From: Beijerinckiaceae bacterium
GTDB taxonomy: Bacteria > Pseudomonadota > Alphaproteobacteria > Rhizobiales > Beijerinckiaceae
DNA: 64,000 nt
Direction of reading: 5' to 3'
Assembly (NCBI GenBank): GCA_009773635.1
Contig: WSYC01000016.1
Coordinates: forward strand, 47,485 to 111,484
Made by a program: the position numbers and the translations under genes. Positions 47,255 to 57,293 of this stretch are shown here, one piece after another (position 1 is the first letter of the stretch; each line of letters begins with the position of its first letter). The notes beneath the pieces were generated by a model. That model was not told where the DNA came from. It worked only from the letters and a program-made list of their open reading frames with translations, and made no database searches.

Positions 47255-47593
47255 TCAATCGCCTTCACCGGGCTTATCCGAGAAATAGGCTTCAAACTTC
47301 CCGGTCTTGCCGTCGAACTCCTTGGCATCGGCAGGAGGATCGCGCTTGATCGTGATATTCGGCCAGATTTTCGCAAAATCCGCGTTGATCTTCAGCCAGT
47401 TCTCGAGCTTCGGCTCGGTATCCGGCTTGATGGCCTCGGCAGGGCATTCCGGCTCACAGACGCCGCAATCGATACACTCATCGGGATGGATGACGAGCAT
47501 GTTCTCGCCCTCGTAGAAACAATCTACCGGGCAAACCTCGACGCAATCCATGTACTTGCACTTGATGCAATTATCGGTGACCACATAGGTCAT
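47255..47593 (-). CDS. fdxA: 7Fe-8S ferredoxin FdxA
   Basis: 112 residues, the length of FdII-type ferredoxins. The first half carries both clusters: [20 protein letters not shown] and [18 protein letters not shown]. The C-terminal half is the usual conserved tail ([20 protein letters not shown]). It is a soluble electron carrier; gene neighbours carD and rpoH are the usual ones in Rhizobiales, which suggests stress-related electron transfer. Confidence 0.96.
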   Translation of the reverse strand: MTYVVTDNCIKCKYMDCVEVCPVDCFYEGENMLVIHPDECIDCGVCEPECPAEAIKPDTEPKLENWLKINADFAKIWPNITIKRDPPADAKEFDGKTGKFEAYFSDKPGEGD

Positions 47594-47719
47594 CGCATTC
47601 TCCTGCCGTTTCGTGCCCGGAATTCAGGAGGAAATCGGCGCATGCCTTCGCCCTCCCGGAACACGGGCTGATGTCCCCCTCTCGCTAGATCGGATTTCTC
47701 CGGGTTGCAAGGGAAGGGA

Positions 47720-48052
47720 TCAATCGTTTTTCGCACCTTGATGCGCATCATTTTCCACAGAACGGTAGAGGCCAGCCGCCAACGCGGCGCCTTCCCGGCG
47801 CCCGGCCAGCCCCGTGATCTCGATGACAACGGTTTTTCCGGGCAAGGCGAGCGTCAGCACGTCGCCAGGGCGCACCATCGCACCGGGCTGGGTAACCTTA
47901 CGGCTGTTAACGCGCACATGGCCCTTGCGGACAAGATCGGCGCAGGTCTCGCGCGAGCGCTGGAAACGCGCAAACCAGATCCATTTGTCGAGCCGCAGCG
48001 TCTGCGCTCCCACAACAGTCTCCGGTTCCGCCTTCCCGCCGCGTTTTCCCAT
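47720..48052 (-). CDS. S4-domain RNA-binding protein, HslR-like
   Basis: 110 residues. The S4 domain is plain: LRLDKWIWFARFQRSRETCA, DLVRKGHVRVNSRKVTQPGA, VRPGDVLTLALPGKT. The relative HslR (Hsp15) binds stalled 50S subunits after heat shock. It begins 27 bases after the helicase stop, so the pair is probably co-transcribed; both act on RNA. An rpoH gene lies 1.6 kb further on. Confidence 0.92.
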   Translation of the reverse strand: MGKRGGKAEPETVVGAQTLRLDKWIWFARFQRSRETCADLVRKGHVRVNSRKVTQPGAMVRPGDVLTLALPGKTVVIEITGLAGRREGAALAAGLYRSVENDAHQGAKND

Positions 48053-48079
48053 CCGCCTCCGGCTGGCCAGCCGCCCTGA

Positions 48080-51000
48080 TCAGGATTTGCCTTCCAGCTG
48101 CGCCTTGAGGGCCGCAAGCTTGGCGAAAGGCGAATCCGGGTCCGGCTGCTTGGCCGTGTCGGGTTTACGGTCACCAAACACGCGCGGCTGCTCGCCTTCG
48201 CGGTTGAACCGCGGTTTGCCACCCTGATCGGGCTTGCCACCGTGGCGAGGCTTGTCGCCCTGCCAAGGCTTGTCGCCCTGCCAAGGCTTGCGCCCCTGAT
48301 CCGACTTGCGCCCCTGATCCGGTTTGCCGCCGAACCCGGTGCGCGCCTGAGCCGGCTTGCCGGCCTCTGCCGTGCCCCCGGCGGCGAGAGCATCCCCCGT
48401 CGGTCGTGTGAATTTCTCGAACCGTTTCGCCCGGTTTTCCTGACGCGCGCCGGCATCGGCCGACGGCGCGCCGTCCCGGTTCGGGCGGCGATCATCACGC
48501 CGGGGCTGGGGGGCACCATCAGCGCCAACCGCCGGCTTCTCGCCGCCACGCCGCGCACCCTGATGCCGATGGCGGCCATGATCGCCGCGCGGTCGCTCCT
48601 GCCGTGCCACGCGCCAGATTTCAATGTCCTGCGGCTCGGCAGCAGCGGAAGCTTCGGCGGGAACTGCGGCTTCTTCCACCGATGCGTCCTCGGGTGCGGA
48701 TTCTTCGCTCGTGGGGGCATCTTCTGCCGCAGCGCCGACTTCCGGCATCTCGACGGCTTCTGGTGCCGCAGATGATACAATCGCGACTTCCGGCGCGGTA
48801 ACGGCTTCTGCACCCTCATCGGTGGCAGCTGGTGCCTCGGCAGCTTCAGCCTCGCCTTCCGGCGCACTGGCAGCTTCGGCCACGACTACCGGCTCGATCG
48901 ACGCCAACGGTGCGGGTCGCTTGATCGGCACCGTGATCGCCGGGCCCTTGCGCGTCTCGACGCGATAGCCGAGGGATTTCAGGATTTCGCCGAACTCCGG
49001 CCCGGCGCAGCCGACAAGCGAGGTCATCCCGCCCGAGACGACAAAGCCATCGCCATCGGCGGCACCGGCCGGCGGCTCACCTTCGGTGACACCCGGGCGA
49101 TAGGCAATCGCGGGGCGGATCAAATCAGCCAGACGCTCGAGAATATCGACGCGGATCGCCCGCGGACCCGCCACGCGGAAACCGGCGACGCGGTAGAGTT
49201 CCTTGTCGACCGCCGGATCGACCGGGATCGAGGTGCGCCCGGAAAACGCGAGATGCGAGACATCGCGCAAGGCGGAGGGATCGCCGCCCTTGGTCAGCGC
49301 ATAAAGCTGCGCCGCAAGACTGCGCGGACCGGGCTTCATCAGCGTCGGCGCGAAAATATGATAGGCGCCGAAGCGCAGGCCAAGCTTGCGCAATTCGCCA
49401 CGCGCGTTCTGATCGAGCGAACGGACATCGTTCGCAACGACCTGTCGGTCGAGCACGCCAAGGTTTTCCGCAACCTGAAACGCGATACCGCGCGCCAGCC
49501 CCGTGAGGCTTTCGGGTGATTCGAGCGCGAAGAGCGCGCCGAGCAGCTTCTGGATATGCGCCTTCATCCAGGCGGTGAGGCGTGTTTCCACCATTTCGCG
49601 GTGAAGCCCGGTCAGGGCGTCGTCCGCCAGCACAAGAATGCGGGGCTCGAGAACCCGCGCACCGGCCTGAAGGATCGCGATCGGCTCGCCGATGTAGCGG
49701 ATGATCCCGTCCAGCGAGAGCTGGAGCTGATCATCGTTCGCGGTCGAGAGCCGGGTTGCCCGGGTTTCAAGCTCGCTCGCGAGCGCCTTGCCGGCCGCGG
49801 CCCTGAGCGTCTTGGCCTCGAGGCTCCGCGTTTCCGCGTTCTGCCCCTCGTCGCCCTCGGCGCCGGAATCCGGTGTGAACCGGAAGCCCTCGAGCCGTCC
49901 GACATGCTGGCCTTCGACCAGCACTTCTCCCGTTGGCTTCACTACAGTCTCAAGCATCACGTTCTCTTTCAGGCGGCGCATCAGCACCGATGTGCGTCGG
50001 TCGACAAATCGTTGCATCAGCCGTTCGTGCAGCGCATCGGATACCTTGTCCTCTAGCGTGCGCGTGACATTCTGCCAATGCTCTGGTTCGCGCAACCAGT
50101 CAGGACGATTTGCGCAGTAGGCCCAGGTCCGAATTTGCGCAAGCCGCCAGGACAGGGCATCAATATCGCCCTCAATGCGGTCGCAGGCCTTGATTTCCCG
50201 CGCAAACCAGTCCGGATCGATGGCGCCGCGCCGCATGATCGCCTCGTAAAGCGACATCGCGAGGTCAGCGTGGCTATGCGGCGACACCTTGCGGTAATCT
50301 GGAAGCTGGCACAAATCCCACAGCCGCCTGACCGCCGTCTCGCCCCGCGCAAGCTCGCGGATCGCCGGGCGGACGATTGCCAGTTCCAGCGTCACCTCGT
50401 CCTCGGCCTTGCGGGCGCGGATGAGGTTTGCATCGCCTGCGTTGCGGTTGAGACTGGCCTCCAGCCGTTCAAGTGATGAAAAATCGAGCGCCGAATTGCG
50501 CCATTGCGCGAGCGACAGCGGATCAAACCGATGCGCCTCCAGCTCCTCGACGAGGTCCTCGCCGAAGGCCGGGCAGCGCCCTGTCGTGCCAAAGGTGCCA
50601 TCCTGCGTCGCGCGCCCGGCCCGCCCCGCAATCTGGGCGATCTCGGCCGGAAACAGCCGCCGGTGCCGTCGCCCATCGTACTTCCGGTCGGAAGCGAAGG
50701 CCACATGCTCGATTTCGAGGTTCAACCCCATGCCGATGGCGTCGGTCGCGACGATATGGTCGACCTCACCGGCCTGGAACATCTCGACCTGCGCATTGCG
50801 CGTGCGCGGCGAGAGCGAGCCCATCACGACCGCCGCACCTCCACGCTGGCGGCGCACGAGCTCGGCGATCGCGTAAACTTCTTCGGCAGAGAAGGCGATG
50901 ATCGCCGAACGCGGGGGCAGGCGCGTGATTTTCTTCTCGCCGGCAAAAGCCAGATGCGACAGGCGCGGCCGTGACTGGATCGTCACCCCCGGCAACAGGC

Positions 51001-51451
51001 GCTCGATGATCGGCTGTGCGGTCTGCGCCCCCAAAAGCAACGTTTCACCGCGTCCGCGCCGGTGCAGCATCGCATCGGTGAAGATATGGCCGCGGTCGAA
51101 ATCCGCGATCATCTGGATTTCGTCGATCGCGACAAAGCTTGTCGCGACCTCGCGCGGCATGGCCTCGACGGTTGAAACCCAGAAACGCGGGTTCTTCGGC
51201 TTGATTTTTTCCTCGCCGGTCACGAGCGCGACCTGATCCGCCCCCACCCGCGCAACGATGCGGCCATAGACCTCGCGCGCGAGCAGCCTGAGCGGCAGGC
51301 CGATCATGCCGCTGTCATGCCCCAGCATCCGCTCGATCGCGAGATGGGTCTTGCCGGTGTTGGTGGGGCCCAGCACCGCCGTCACGCCACGCCCGCGCAG
51401 GCGGGGCTCGGGGTGCCTGGCTTCGGCCGGCAGACGGAACGTCAGGGTCAT
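48080..51451 (-). CDS. SUV3-like DEAD/DExH RNA helicase with long repetitive tail
   Basis: 1123 residues. Motif I TAVLGPTNTGKTHLAIERM, DExH-type motif II VAIDEIQMIAD, motif VI-like region ATDAIGMGLNLEIEHVAF and IAQIAGRAGRATQDGTFG. It matches the alphaproteobacterial helicases related to mitochondrial SUV3, thought to unwind RNA for decay. Residues from about 860 form a long low-complexity tail: first Ala/Glu-rich, then Arg/Gly-rich, ending with seven tandem hexapeptides of the KPxQGx kind (48200-48325). Such tails often bind RNA. The ATG at 51451 starts directly at MTLTFRLPAEARHPEPRL. Confidence 0.88.
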   Translation of the reverse strand: MTLTFRLPAEARHPEPRLRGRGVTAVLGPTNTGKTHLAIERMLGHDSGMIGLPLRLLAREVYGRIVARVGADQVALVTGEEKIKPKNPRFWVSTVEAMPREVATSFVAIDEIQMIADFDRGHIFTDAMLHRRGRGETLLLGAQTAQPIIERLLPGVTIQSRPRLSHLAFAGEKKITRLPPRSAIIAFSAEEVYAIAELVRRQRGGAAVVMGSLSPRTRNAQVEMFQAGEVDHIVATDAIGMGLNLEIEHVAFASDRKYDGRRHRRLFPAEIAQIAGRAGRATQDGTFGTTGRCPAFGEDLVEELEAHRFDPLSLAQWRNSALDFSSLERLEASLNRNAGDANLIRARKAEDEVTLELAIVRPAIRELARGETAVRRLWDLCQLPDYRKVSPHSHADLAMSLYEAIMRRGAIDPDWFAREIKACDRIEGDIDALSWRLAQIRTWAYCANRPDWLREPEHWQNVTRTLEDKVSDALHERLMQRFVDRRTSVLMRRLKENVMLETVVKPTGEVLVEGQHVGRLEGFRFTPDSGAEGDEGQNAETRSLEAKTLRAAAGKALASELETRATRLSTANDDQLQLSLDGIIRYIGEPIAILQAGARVLEPRILVLADDALTGLHREMVETRLTAWMKAHIQKLLGALFALESPESLTGLARGIAFQVAENLGVLDRQVVANDVRSLDQNARGELRKLGLRFGAYHIFAPTLMKPGPRSLAAQLYALTKGGDPSALRDVSHLAFSGRTSIPVDPAVDKELYRVAGFRVAGPRAIRVDILERLADLIRPAIAYRPGVTEGEPPAGAADGDGFVVSGGMTSLVGCAGPEFGEILKSLGYRVETRKGPAITVPIKRPAPLASIEPVVVAEAASAPEGEAEAAEAPAATDEGAEAVTAPEVAIVSSAAPEAVEMPEVGAAAEDAPTSEESAPEDASVEEAAVPAEASAAAEPQDIEIWRVARQERPRGDHGRHRHQGARRGGEKPAVGADGAPQPRRDDRRPNRDGAPSADAGARQENRAKRFEKFTRPTGDALAAGGTAEAGKPAQARTGFGGKPDQGRKSDQGRKPWQGDKPWQGDKPRHGGKPDQGGKPRFNREGEQPRVFGDRKPDTAKQPDPDSPFAKLAALKAQLEGKS
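48200..48325 (-). repeat. 18-bp tandem repeat encoding KPxQGx hexapeptides in the helicase tail
   Basis: Seven units of 18 bp: KPDQGR, KSDQGR, KPWQGD, KPWQGD, KPRHGG, KPDQGG, KPRFNR. The two KPWQGD units (48254-48271 and 48272-48289) are identical in DNA, a sign of recent duplication. The unit number may vary between strains. Confidence 0.85.
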
Positions 51452-52120
51452 CTCGCCCTCAGCACGCGTGGATTCGTTCGGCAGGGTGAATCGCTTGAAC
51501 GTCTTATATCAAGTGGCGGGATTGGGCCGCCCCGACAAGGCTGGAATGGAAATTTCGGGCTGTTCTCCCCCGATGCGTTCCAATCAGGGACAAAGGCAGG
51601 CGCGCGAATCAGCAACGCGTGAAGTTCTCGAACAAGCATAGAACGAATCCGGCCCGAATCGGCGACCCCGAATGAATCATGTTTTGTTCACCTTCAAGAT
51701 GTGCGCGACTATTGCACCCGAACCACCACATTTTGTTGATTCACTCGACTCTGCCAAAAAATCAGGGCGCGGAACTAGACTCGACCCGTGAGTCCAGTGG
51801 AATCGCCCGTCAACAAGATTCTTCCGAATTTCATGGTTAATACTTTCCTCCCTCGCCGCCGGGGCGGAGGCGAGCCCGCGTTCACACTTGGGGAAGGACA
51901 GGAACAAAACATCGACGAATCAGCTCAAACTGATTCGCAAATACCCCTGATGCCAATGCCGCGTCCTCAAGAAATTTTGATTTCTGTTTTTATTTCAATG
52001 CGCTAATCCATGCCGCATTGCCACTCGCCCCACTATGCCGAGTTGCACACTGGCGTCCGGCTGAAGCCTTTTCGGGCCTACCCCTTAAGATATCGTGTGT
52101 CGTTTCGAGGCAGGTCTGCC
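51452..52120. other. 669-bp gene-poor region with a cluster of GANTC sites
   Basis: No recognisable gene; less GC-rich than its flanks. GANTC (CcrM target) sites begin at 51471, 51488, 51606, 51645, 51656, 51674, 51738, 51747, 51778, 51790, 51800, 51817, 51917 and 51932: 14 in 466 bp where about two are expected by chance. CGAATCAG-CTCAAA-CTGATTCG (51916-51937) is a perfect hairpin with a GANTC in each arm. A weak AGAAAT-TTTG-ATTTCT hairpin followed by a T-rich run (51970-51995) could end a plus-strand transcript. A 57-codon frame from 51832 has no ribosome site or known relatives. Confidence 0.6.
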
Positions 52121-52930
52121 TCAGCCGGGGTTGAACGCAACGGCCTCGATCACCGATGTCCCGATCATCGTTTTCACGGAGATGCGGTAGGGGATGAGCA
52201 GCTTGCCGCCGTTCACGGGGGCGAACCAGGCATCGATGTTGCGGTTTTCGGCCATGAATTTGGTCACGCGCCGCTCCGGCCGGTGCCCGGCAACCGGCAC
52301 ATAGCGCGCCGAACACACCAGCACCGGGCCCGCATAGCCGTTATCCGCCTTCACCTGCCGGACACCGGCGAAGCTGAGAACAACATCAAACCGCTGGCTG
52401 CCATCGAACACCTGGATGCGTCGGTCACAATTGGCCTTGTCGAGCGGGTCTGTCGCCCTGGACGGCAGGATGAGCGCGCTGACGGGATCGAGAACACCGA
52501 TCTTGTGCGAATCTTTAAGCGGAATCCGGTCTCCGCCATCGCCCTTGTCGACAAACGGCGGGTCGATAACAACATTCCGCACCGAGCCGGAAGCCGCCGC
52601 GATCTGGATCGTCCGGGTGTCCTTGCCGTTCGTCGCGGAAAGCGAAAAGCCGTTTGTCAGCACCCCGCCGGCGCCGACATTGCCGCGTGCGGTCGCCGAG
52701 CCGCGCCCCTTGGAGACCGCCCCGACGATGCCGGTCAGCGCCGAACTGACGTTCAACGTATAGCCGGTACCGTTGAGCGCGGCCGAGAGCTGCGCCTTGC
52801 CGATGGAGAGCCCTGCCAGCGAAATGCCGTAGTGAACGTTGACATCCGCCGCGCGCAGCGGACCCGCCCCGGCAAGGCACGTTGCCGAAACGACGATCGC
52901 CAGCGACAGCGCGCGGGGGCGGCTACGCAT
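52121..52930 (-). CDS. DUF3108 family exported protein
   Basis: About 269 residues. Signal peptide RPRALSLAIVVSATCLAGAG with cleavage near LRA-ADV. The mature part has the DUF3108 start VNVHYGISLAGLSIGKAQLS and end PYRISVKTMIGTSVIEAVAF; predicted all-beta, periplasmic, function unknown. The ATG at 52930 gives a proper signal peptide and has AGG 5 bases upstream; longer starts at 52987 and beyond are possible. It diverges from rpmB, the usual position in Rhizobiales. Confidence 0.85.
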   Translation of the reverse strand: MRSRPRALSLAIVVSATCLAGAGPLRAADVNVHYGISLAGLSIGKAQLSAALNGTGYTLNVSSALTGIVGAVSKGRGSATARGNVGAGGVLTNGFSLSATNGKDTRTIQIAAASGSVRNVVIDPPFVDKGDGGDRIPLKDSHKIGVLDPVSALILPSRATDPLDKANCDRRIQVFDGSQRFDVVLSFAGVRQVKADNGYAGPVLVCSARYVPVAGHRPERRVTKFMAENRNIDAWFAPVNGGKLLIPYRISVKTMIGTSVIEAVAFNPG

Positions 52931-53144
52931 GGCGGCCTTGATCTCGACAGGGGCGATCACACGCGCCACCGGAGCATTCTGCTGCATCAAAAATTCACCA
53001 ATCCTCGGCTCGAAATGCATAGCGTTGCATCTATTATGTGAATCCATGGCCGATTCGTGGCAAGCCCTCCCGGCAATTGGCTGGGGGACAGATGGTTTTT
53101 GTCGCAGGAGAGGCGAAAATCGGCATGTCGAAGGCCGGCAAGCG

Positions 53145-53173
53145 TTGACCGCACGTCGCCCTTGGACTATACG
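53145..53173 (+). promoter_or_regulatory. sigma-70 type promoter for rpmB
   Basis: TTGACC (53145-53150), 17-bp spacer, TATACG (53168-53173). Transcription would start near 53180, giving a leader of about 95 nt. Confidence 0.65.
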
Positions 53174-53199
53174 CACCGCTTCCGATTTCCCATCAGCGT

Positions 53200-53218
53200 T
53201 GAAAGCTGTCGGCTTTCA
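53200..53218 (+). promoter_or_regulatory. hairpin in the rpmB leader
   Basis: TGAAAGC, loop TGTCG, GCTTTCA: a perfect 7-bp stem 57 bases before the rpmB ATG, inside the predicted leader. Ribosomal-protein leaders often hold control structures, but I know of no described element matching this one. Confidence 0.4.
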
Positions 53219-53274
53219 GGGTTGACCCCGGTTCGCGGTTTGTCGCTGATCGGGCTACGAGAGGTTTGTAGAAT

Positions 53275-53559
53275 ATGTCCCGTGTTTGCGAATTGACCGG
53301 CAAGGGTGTTCAGGTCGGCCACAAGGTCAGCCACTCGAACCACAAGACCAAGCGTCGCTTCCTGCCGAATCTGGTGAACGTCACGCTCACCTCGGATGCG
53401 CTGGGCCGCTCGGTGCGCCTGCGCATCTCGGCGAATGGCCTGCGCTCGGTCGAGCATCGCGGTGGCCTCGACGCTTTCCTGCTCAAGGCGGCGGACTGCG
53501 AACTGTCGTCGACCGCCCTCGACCTCAAGCGCGACCTGCAGAAGAAGCTCGCAGCCTGA
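53275..53559 (+). CDS. rpmB: 50S ribosomal protein L28
   Basis: 94 residues. It opens [20 protein letters not shown] and continues [12 protein letters not shown], the L28 signature, with a basic, Arg/Lys-rich body. The C-terminus [10 protein letters not shown] fits alphaproteobacterial L28. Single-gene transcript with a good promoter at 53145 and a strong terminator at 53618. Confidence 0.97.
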   Translation: MSRVCELTGKGVQVGHKVSHSNHKTKRRFLPNLVNVTLTSDALGRSVRLRISANGLRSVEHRGGLDAFLLKAADCELSSTALDLKRDLQKKLAA

Positions 53560-53617
53560 GGCTTCGGCTCGCCTTCGGGCGGCGCCCTCCGGGCGTTATT
53601 TTCTGATCAAGCACTCT

Positions 53618-53657
53618 GGCGGCCCAAGCATCCCTTGCGGATCTGGGCCGCCCTTTT
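53618..53657 (+). terminator. intrinsic terminator of rpmB
   Basis: GGCGGCCCA (53618-53626), a 17-nt loop, TGGGCCGCC (53644-53652), then CTTTT. Placed between convergent rpmB and the phytase-like gene. Confidence 0.85.
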
Positions 53658-53671
53658 GCGTTTGATGCGCT

Positions 53672-54682
53672 CTAGTCGTTCAGCGCAAAGCGCAACACCA
53701 GCGTGCGCTGCAAAATCGAGAAATTATCGTCGGAAACGAGTGTGAGCATCGTCCGGACGTCGGAAGCGCGGTGGATCATCAAGGCTTCCATATTATCGAT
53801 CTGATGGCTGAGATCGGCCTCGATCAGCACCTCGCCATCGAGGATCGCGCCGGGTTTGACAGCCGCAATCGGCACCCGGCGGAGGCGGAACCCCAGCCCG
53901 AAGAACGGCGTGAACCGCCGCTCCAGAATGACGAGGTCGCCGCCGGGCAGGAAGCCGAGGTCGGTGATATCGAACGCACCGATTTTACGGACCGAGAAGC
54001 GCCCCCCGCGCGGGCCGAGAATGAAGCCGGGGTTGTTCGGGCTTGCCGACCCCGGGGCCGCGCGCTCCGCCAGCGCAATCAACGCACCTGCATAGGCCGA
54101 TTCTCTCGGCATGACGCCGAGCGCCTCGATTCCCCGGTTCCCTCCGAGTGTCTTGAACTCCGGGGGCACCTCGATGAGCTTGCCGCGTCCGGTGATTCCA
54201 TCATCGAACCGGAGGATGTCGTGGGAGCGCTCGACGCTGACGAAGAGCGTCCTGCCGATCCGCGCGAGGCCTTCGGTGTCGAAATAGCGGGAGTGCTTCA
54301 TCCGGCGCCCGTCCGGGCCGATCATGGACGTGACGCGCACGCCCTCGATGCCGGTGAGCACCGAGTTCTGCTCCTTGAAGCGCCCGGTGATCCAGTGCGC
54401 GTGATCGCTCAGCGCAACAAACCCGCGCCCGTCCGGGTCGATCAGCGCGCTCGAGACCCCGCCGAATTCCGGGTCCTTCGAGCGCAGTTCGAGGCCGCCG
54501 ACAAACGTGAGTTTGCCAAAAATCTTGCGATCCCGATCCGAAACGGAAAAGGCGGAAAAAGGATAGGCGCTGACCGCCGCATCGAACGGCCCATCCATAT
54601 CCCTCGCGATCAGGTTCTCCGGCAGGCTCGTGGCAGCACCGAACCCGAGAGCAGCGGCCAACACCCGGCGGCGGGTGATCAA
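53672..54682 (-). CDS. esterase-like activity of phytase family protein
   Basis: 336 residues. The N-terminus [20 protein letters not shown] looks like a Tat-type or Sec signal peptide. The body is a phytase-like beta-propeller: [72 protein letters not shown] and [13 protein letters not shown]. Family members are annotated as phytase-like esterases but few have been tested. The start overlaps the cobT stop by 4 bases. Confidence 0.87.
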   Translation of the reverse strand: MITRRRVLAAALGFGAATSLPENLIARDMDGPFDAAVSAYPFSAFSVSDRDRKIFGKLTFVGGLELRSKDPEFGGVSSALIDPDGRGFVALSDHAHWITGRFKEQNSVLTGIEGVRVTSMIGPDGRRMKHSRYFDTEGLARIGRTLFVSVERSHDILRFDDGITGRGKLIEVPPEFKTLGGNRGIEALGVMPRESAYAGALIALAERAAPGSASPNNPGFILGPRGGRFSVRKIGAFDITDLGFLPGGDLVILERRFTPFFGLGFRLRRVPIAAVKPGAILDGEVLIEADLSHQIDNMEALMIHRASDVRTMLTLVSDDNFSILQRTLVLRFALND

Positions 54683-56604
54683 CGGCGGCCTCCGGCGGCG
54701 CGGCGCGGTTGAGCAGCCTCGCGCAACGCGGTCTCGCTGAAGAGTTCGGCGAGTTTTTCGGTCATCACGCCGCCGAGTTCCTCGGCGTCGACGATCGTGA
54801 CCGCGCGACGGTAATAGCGGGTAACGTCATGCCCGATGCCGATGGCGATCAACTCGACCGGCGAACGGTTCTCGATCTCGGCGATGATCGCCCGCAGGTG
54901 CTTTTCGAGGTAGTTGCCCGAATTGACCGACAGGGTCGTGTCATCGACCGGCGCGCCATCCGAAATCATCATCAGGATCTTGCGCTGTTCCTTGCGCACG
55001 AGCAGGCGCTGATGCGCCCAATCCAGCGCCTCGCCATCGATGTTCTCCTTCAGGAGCCCCTCGCGCATCATCAAGCCGAGGTTGCGGCGCGCGCGGCGCC
55101 AGGGCGCATCCGCGCTCTTGTAAATGACGTGGCGGAGGTCGTTGAGGCGGCCGGGATTCGCCGGCTTGCCCGATTGGAGCCAGAGCTCGCGGCTCTGCCC
55201 GCCCTTCCACGCCTTGGTGGTGAAGCCGAGGATTTCCACCTTCACGCCGCAGCGCTCCAGCGTGCGGGCGAGAATATCGGCACAGGTCGCCGCAACCGTG
55301 ATCGGCCGGCCCCGCATCGAACCGGAATTGTCGATCAGCAAGGTGACGACAGTATCGCGGAAGTTCGTATCCTTCTCGCGCTTGAACGAGAGCGGCGAGA
55401 ACGAGCCGCGCATATCGTCGATGACGACACGCGTGAGGCGCGAGGGGTCGAGCGAACCTTCCTCGAGGTCGAACTCCCACGAGCGGTTCTGCTGCGCGAG
55501 CAGCCGACGCTGCAAGCGGTTTGCAAGCCGCCCGACGACGCCCTGAAGGTTGTTGAGCTGCTTGTCGAGATAGGCGCGGAGGCGGTCCAGCTCCTCGGTG
55601 TCGCACAGCTCTTCAGCGGCGATCGTCTCGTCGAACTTGTTGGTATAGGCCTTGTAGCCGCCGACATCTCGCCCATTGTCCTTCGAGACCGGCGGGCGCG
55701 ACGCCTCGGCAGGCTCCTCGGAATCAGCCATTTCGTCGTCATCGGGAAAATCACCGGGTGGGGCATCCGCAGCTTCCTGCGCGCCCTCGCTCATGTCGTC
55801 CTGAAGCGCGTCGGTTTCCTCGAGTTCGAAGCCCTCGTTCTCCTCGGCCTCGCCATCCTGCCCGTCCTGCGGGTCCTGATCGCCATCCTGATCCTGATCG
55901 TCGCCCTTCTCGTCGTCATTGTCGGACCCGAGCGGATCGGCCTCGACCATCCCGAGATCAACCAGCATCTGCTGGACGAGTTTGGCGAAAGCCTGCTGAT
56001 CCTCGGCGCGGGTTGACAGCGCATCGAGCGTCTTGCCCGCCTTGGCCTCGATATCCCCTCGCCAGAGGTCTGTCAGCCGCTGCGCCGAGGCCGGCGGCTT
56101 CAACCCGGTCAGGCGTTCGCGCACCAGCATCGCCAGCGCGTCTTCCATCGGCGCATTGGCGATCTCGCTGACCTCGGCCAGATTGGCCTTGAGGTAGCGC
56201 TCCTCCAGCATCGTATCGATGTTGCGGGCAACACCCATCATCCGGTTGGAGCCGATGGCGTCGCAGCGCGCCTGCTCGACCGCCTCGAACACCTTGCGGG
56301 CGTCCAGTCCTTCCGGCATCAGCCGACGGTGAAGTTTCTCGTTGTGGCAGGCGAGTTTGAGCGCATAGCTGTCCGCATGCCCGCGCAGGATGGAAATATC
56401 CTTCGCCGACGGCTTGCGCGGCGGCTCCGGCAGCCGGGCGCGGACGACCTCGCCGGCGTCGACAAGGCTCGGCCTGTCGGCGGCGAACTGCACCTCGATC
56501 TCTTCCTTGCCCGCCATGGCGCGCAAGGCACCGGCGACCGCCTTCTTGAACGGCTCGACCGGAGATTGCTCGGGCTGGCCCGGTTTGCGGTTGGTGAGGG
56601 TCAT
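54679..56604 (-). CDS. cobT: aerobic cobaltochelatase subunit CobT
   Basis: 641 residues, the usual length. The N-terminal part is helical; an acidic linker at about residues 215-310 is almost all Asp, Glu, Gln and Gly. The C-terminus is a von Willebrand A domain with MIDAS motif [20 protein letters not shown]. With CobS (AAA+) and CobN it inserts cobalt into hydrogenobyrinate a,c-diamide in aerobic B12 synthesis. cobS lies 1.1 kb upstream, separated by two unrelated-looking genes. cobN is not in the window. Confidence 0.96.
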   Translation of the reverse strand: MTLTNRKPGQPEQSPVEPFKKAVAGALRAMAGKEEIEVQFAADRPSLVDAGEVVRARLPEPPRKPSAKDISILRGHADSYALKLACHNEKLHRRLMPEGLDARKVFEAVEQARCDAIGSNRMMGVARNIDTMLEERYLKANLAEVSEIANAPMEDALAMLVRERLTGLKPPASAQRLTDLWRGDIEAKAGKTLDALSTRAEDQQAFAKLVQQMLVDLGMVEADPLGSDNDDEKGDDQDQDGDQDPQDGQDGEAEENEGFELEETDALQDDMSEGAQEAADAPPGDFPDDDEMADSEEPAEASRPPVSKDNGRDVGGYKAYTNKFDETIAAEELCDTEELDRLRAYLDKQLNNLQGVVGRLANRLQRRLLAQQNRSWEFDLEEGSLDPSRLTRVVIDDMRGSFSPLSFKREKDTNFRDTVVTLLIDNSGSMRGRPITVAATCADILARTLERCGVKVEILGFTTKAWKGGQSRELWLQSGKPANPGRLNDLRHVIYKSADAPWRRARRNLGLMMREGLLKENIDGEALDWAHQRLLVRKEQRKILMMISDGAPVDDTTLSVNSGNYLEKHLRAIIAEIENRSPVELIAIGIGHDVTRYYRRAVTIVDAEELGGVMTEKLAELFSETALREAAQPRRAAGGRR

Positions 56605-57293
56605 GCCGACAAGTGCTCCGCCAGATGAAGAAGATCGCGCGCGGCATGATCGACCGGGACGTCAGGCGCCGTCTCGCCCTTGCCGGGACCATGCTCGTCC
56701 GGCCGTGCGATATGCGCCGTTTTCAGCCCGCAGGCGGCGGCAGCCGCGAGGTCGGAGGAATGCGCAGCAACCATCATGCAGGCCTCCGGCGCAAGATCAA
56801 ACGCCGCGCAGCCCGCAAGATAGACCTCGGGTTTGGGCTTGTAATCGCGGGCGATCTCCGAGCCGAGGATCGCATCCCAGTGAAAACCATTGTGGCGAGC
56901 CATGTCCGCCATCAGCGCTATATTGCCGTTCGACATCGGCGCGAGCAGGAACTGCTTGCGCAGCTGCTTCAGACCTTCGACCACATCCGGCCAGGCGTCC
57001 AACCGATGCCAGACGAGGTTGAGTGCTTCGCGCTCCGCTTCGCTCATGCTTTCAAGCCCGAAGCGCGGCAGGATACGGTCGAGGTTCTCGCGGTGGAGCA
57101 CATCGAGCTTCACATACCCGCGCCCGCCAGCGCGGATGCGCTCCATCGCCGGCTGGTATTCGTTGCGCCAGGCATCCGCGAAGGCCTCGCCGTCAACGGA
57201 AAGGCCGAGCCGCCGGACCTCGCGCGCAATGCTGCCGCGCCAGTCCACCAGCGTGCCGAAGACATCGAAGAACAGGGCGCGGATGTCGCTCAC
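56601..57293 (-). CDS. haloacid dehalogenase type II / HAD hydrolase
   Basis: 230 residues. HAD motif [16 protein letters not shown] with the nucleophilic Asp, motif [13 protein letters not shown], motif III Lys in [14 protein letters not shown] and motif [16 protein letters not shown]. The layout is that of type II haloacid dehalogenases, though many such proteins are phosphatases; dehalogenation is unproven. It overlaps cobT and the GNAT gene by 4 bases each, so it is embedded in the cobS-cobT operon. Confidence 0.85.
   Translation of the reverse strand: MSDIRALFFDVFGTLVDWRGSIAREVRRLGLSVDGEAFADAWRNEYQPAMERIRAGGRGYVKLDVLHRENLDRILPRFGLESMSEAEREALNLVWHRLDAWPDVVEGLKQLRKQFLLAPMSNGNIALMADMARHNGFHWDAILGSEIARDYKPKPEVYLAGCAAFDLAPEACMMVAAHSSDLAAAAACGLKTAHIARPDEHGPGKGETAPDVPVDHAARDLLHLAEHLSA

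Noticed and set aside
51840..51880. RNase P RNA, suggested by GGAGGAAAGT on the minus strand
   Set aside because: The other conserved RNase P helices and sequences around it are absent.
51452..52120. Chromosomal replication origin
   Set aside because: GANTC sites are dense, but no DnaA boxes of the TTATCCACA type or origin-linked genes (hemE, dnaA, parAB) are seen.
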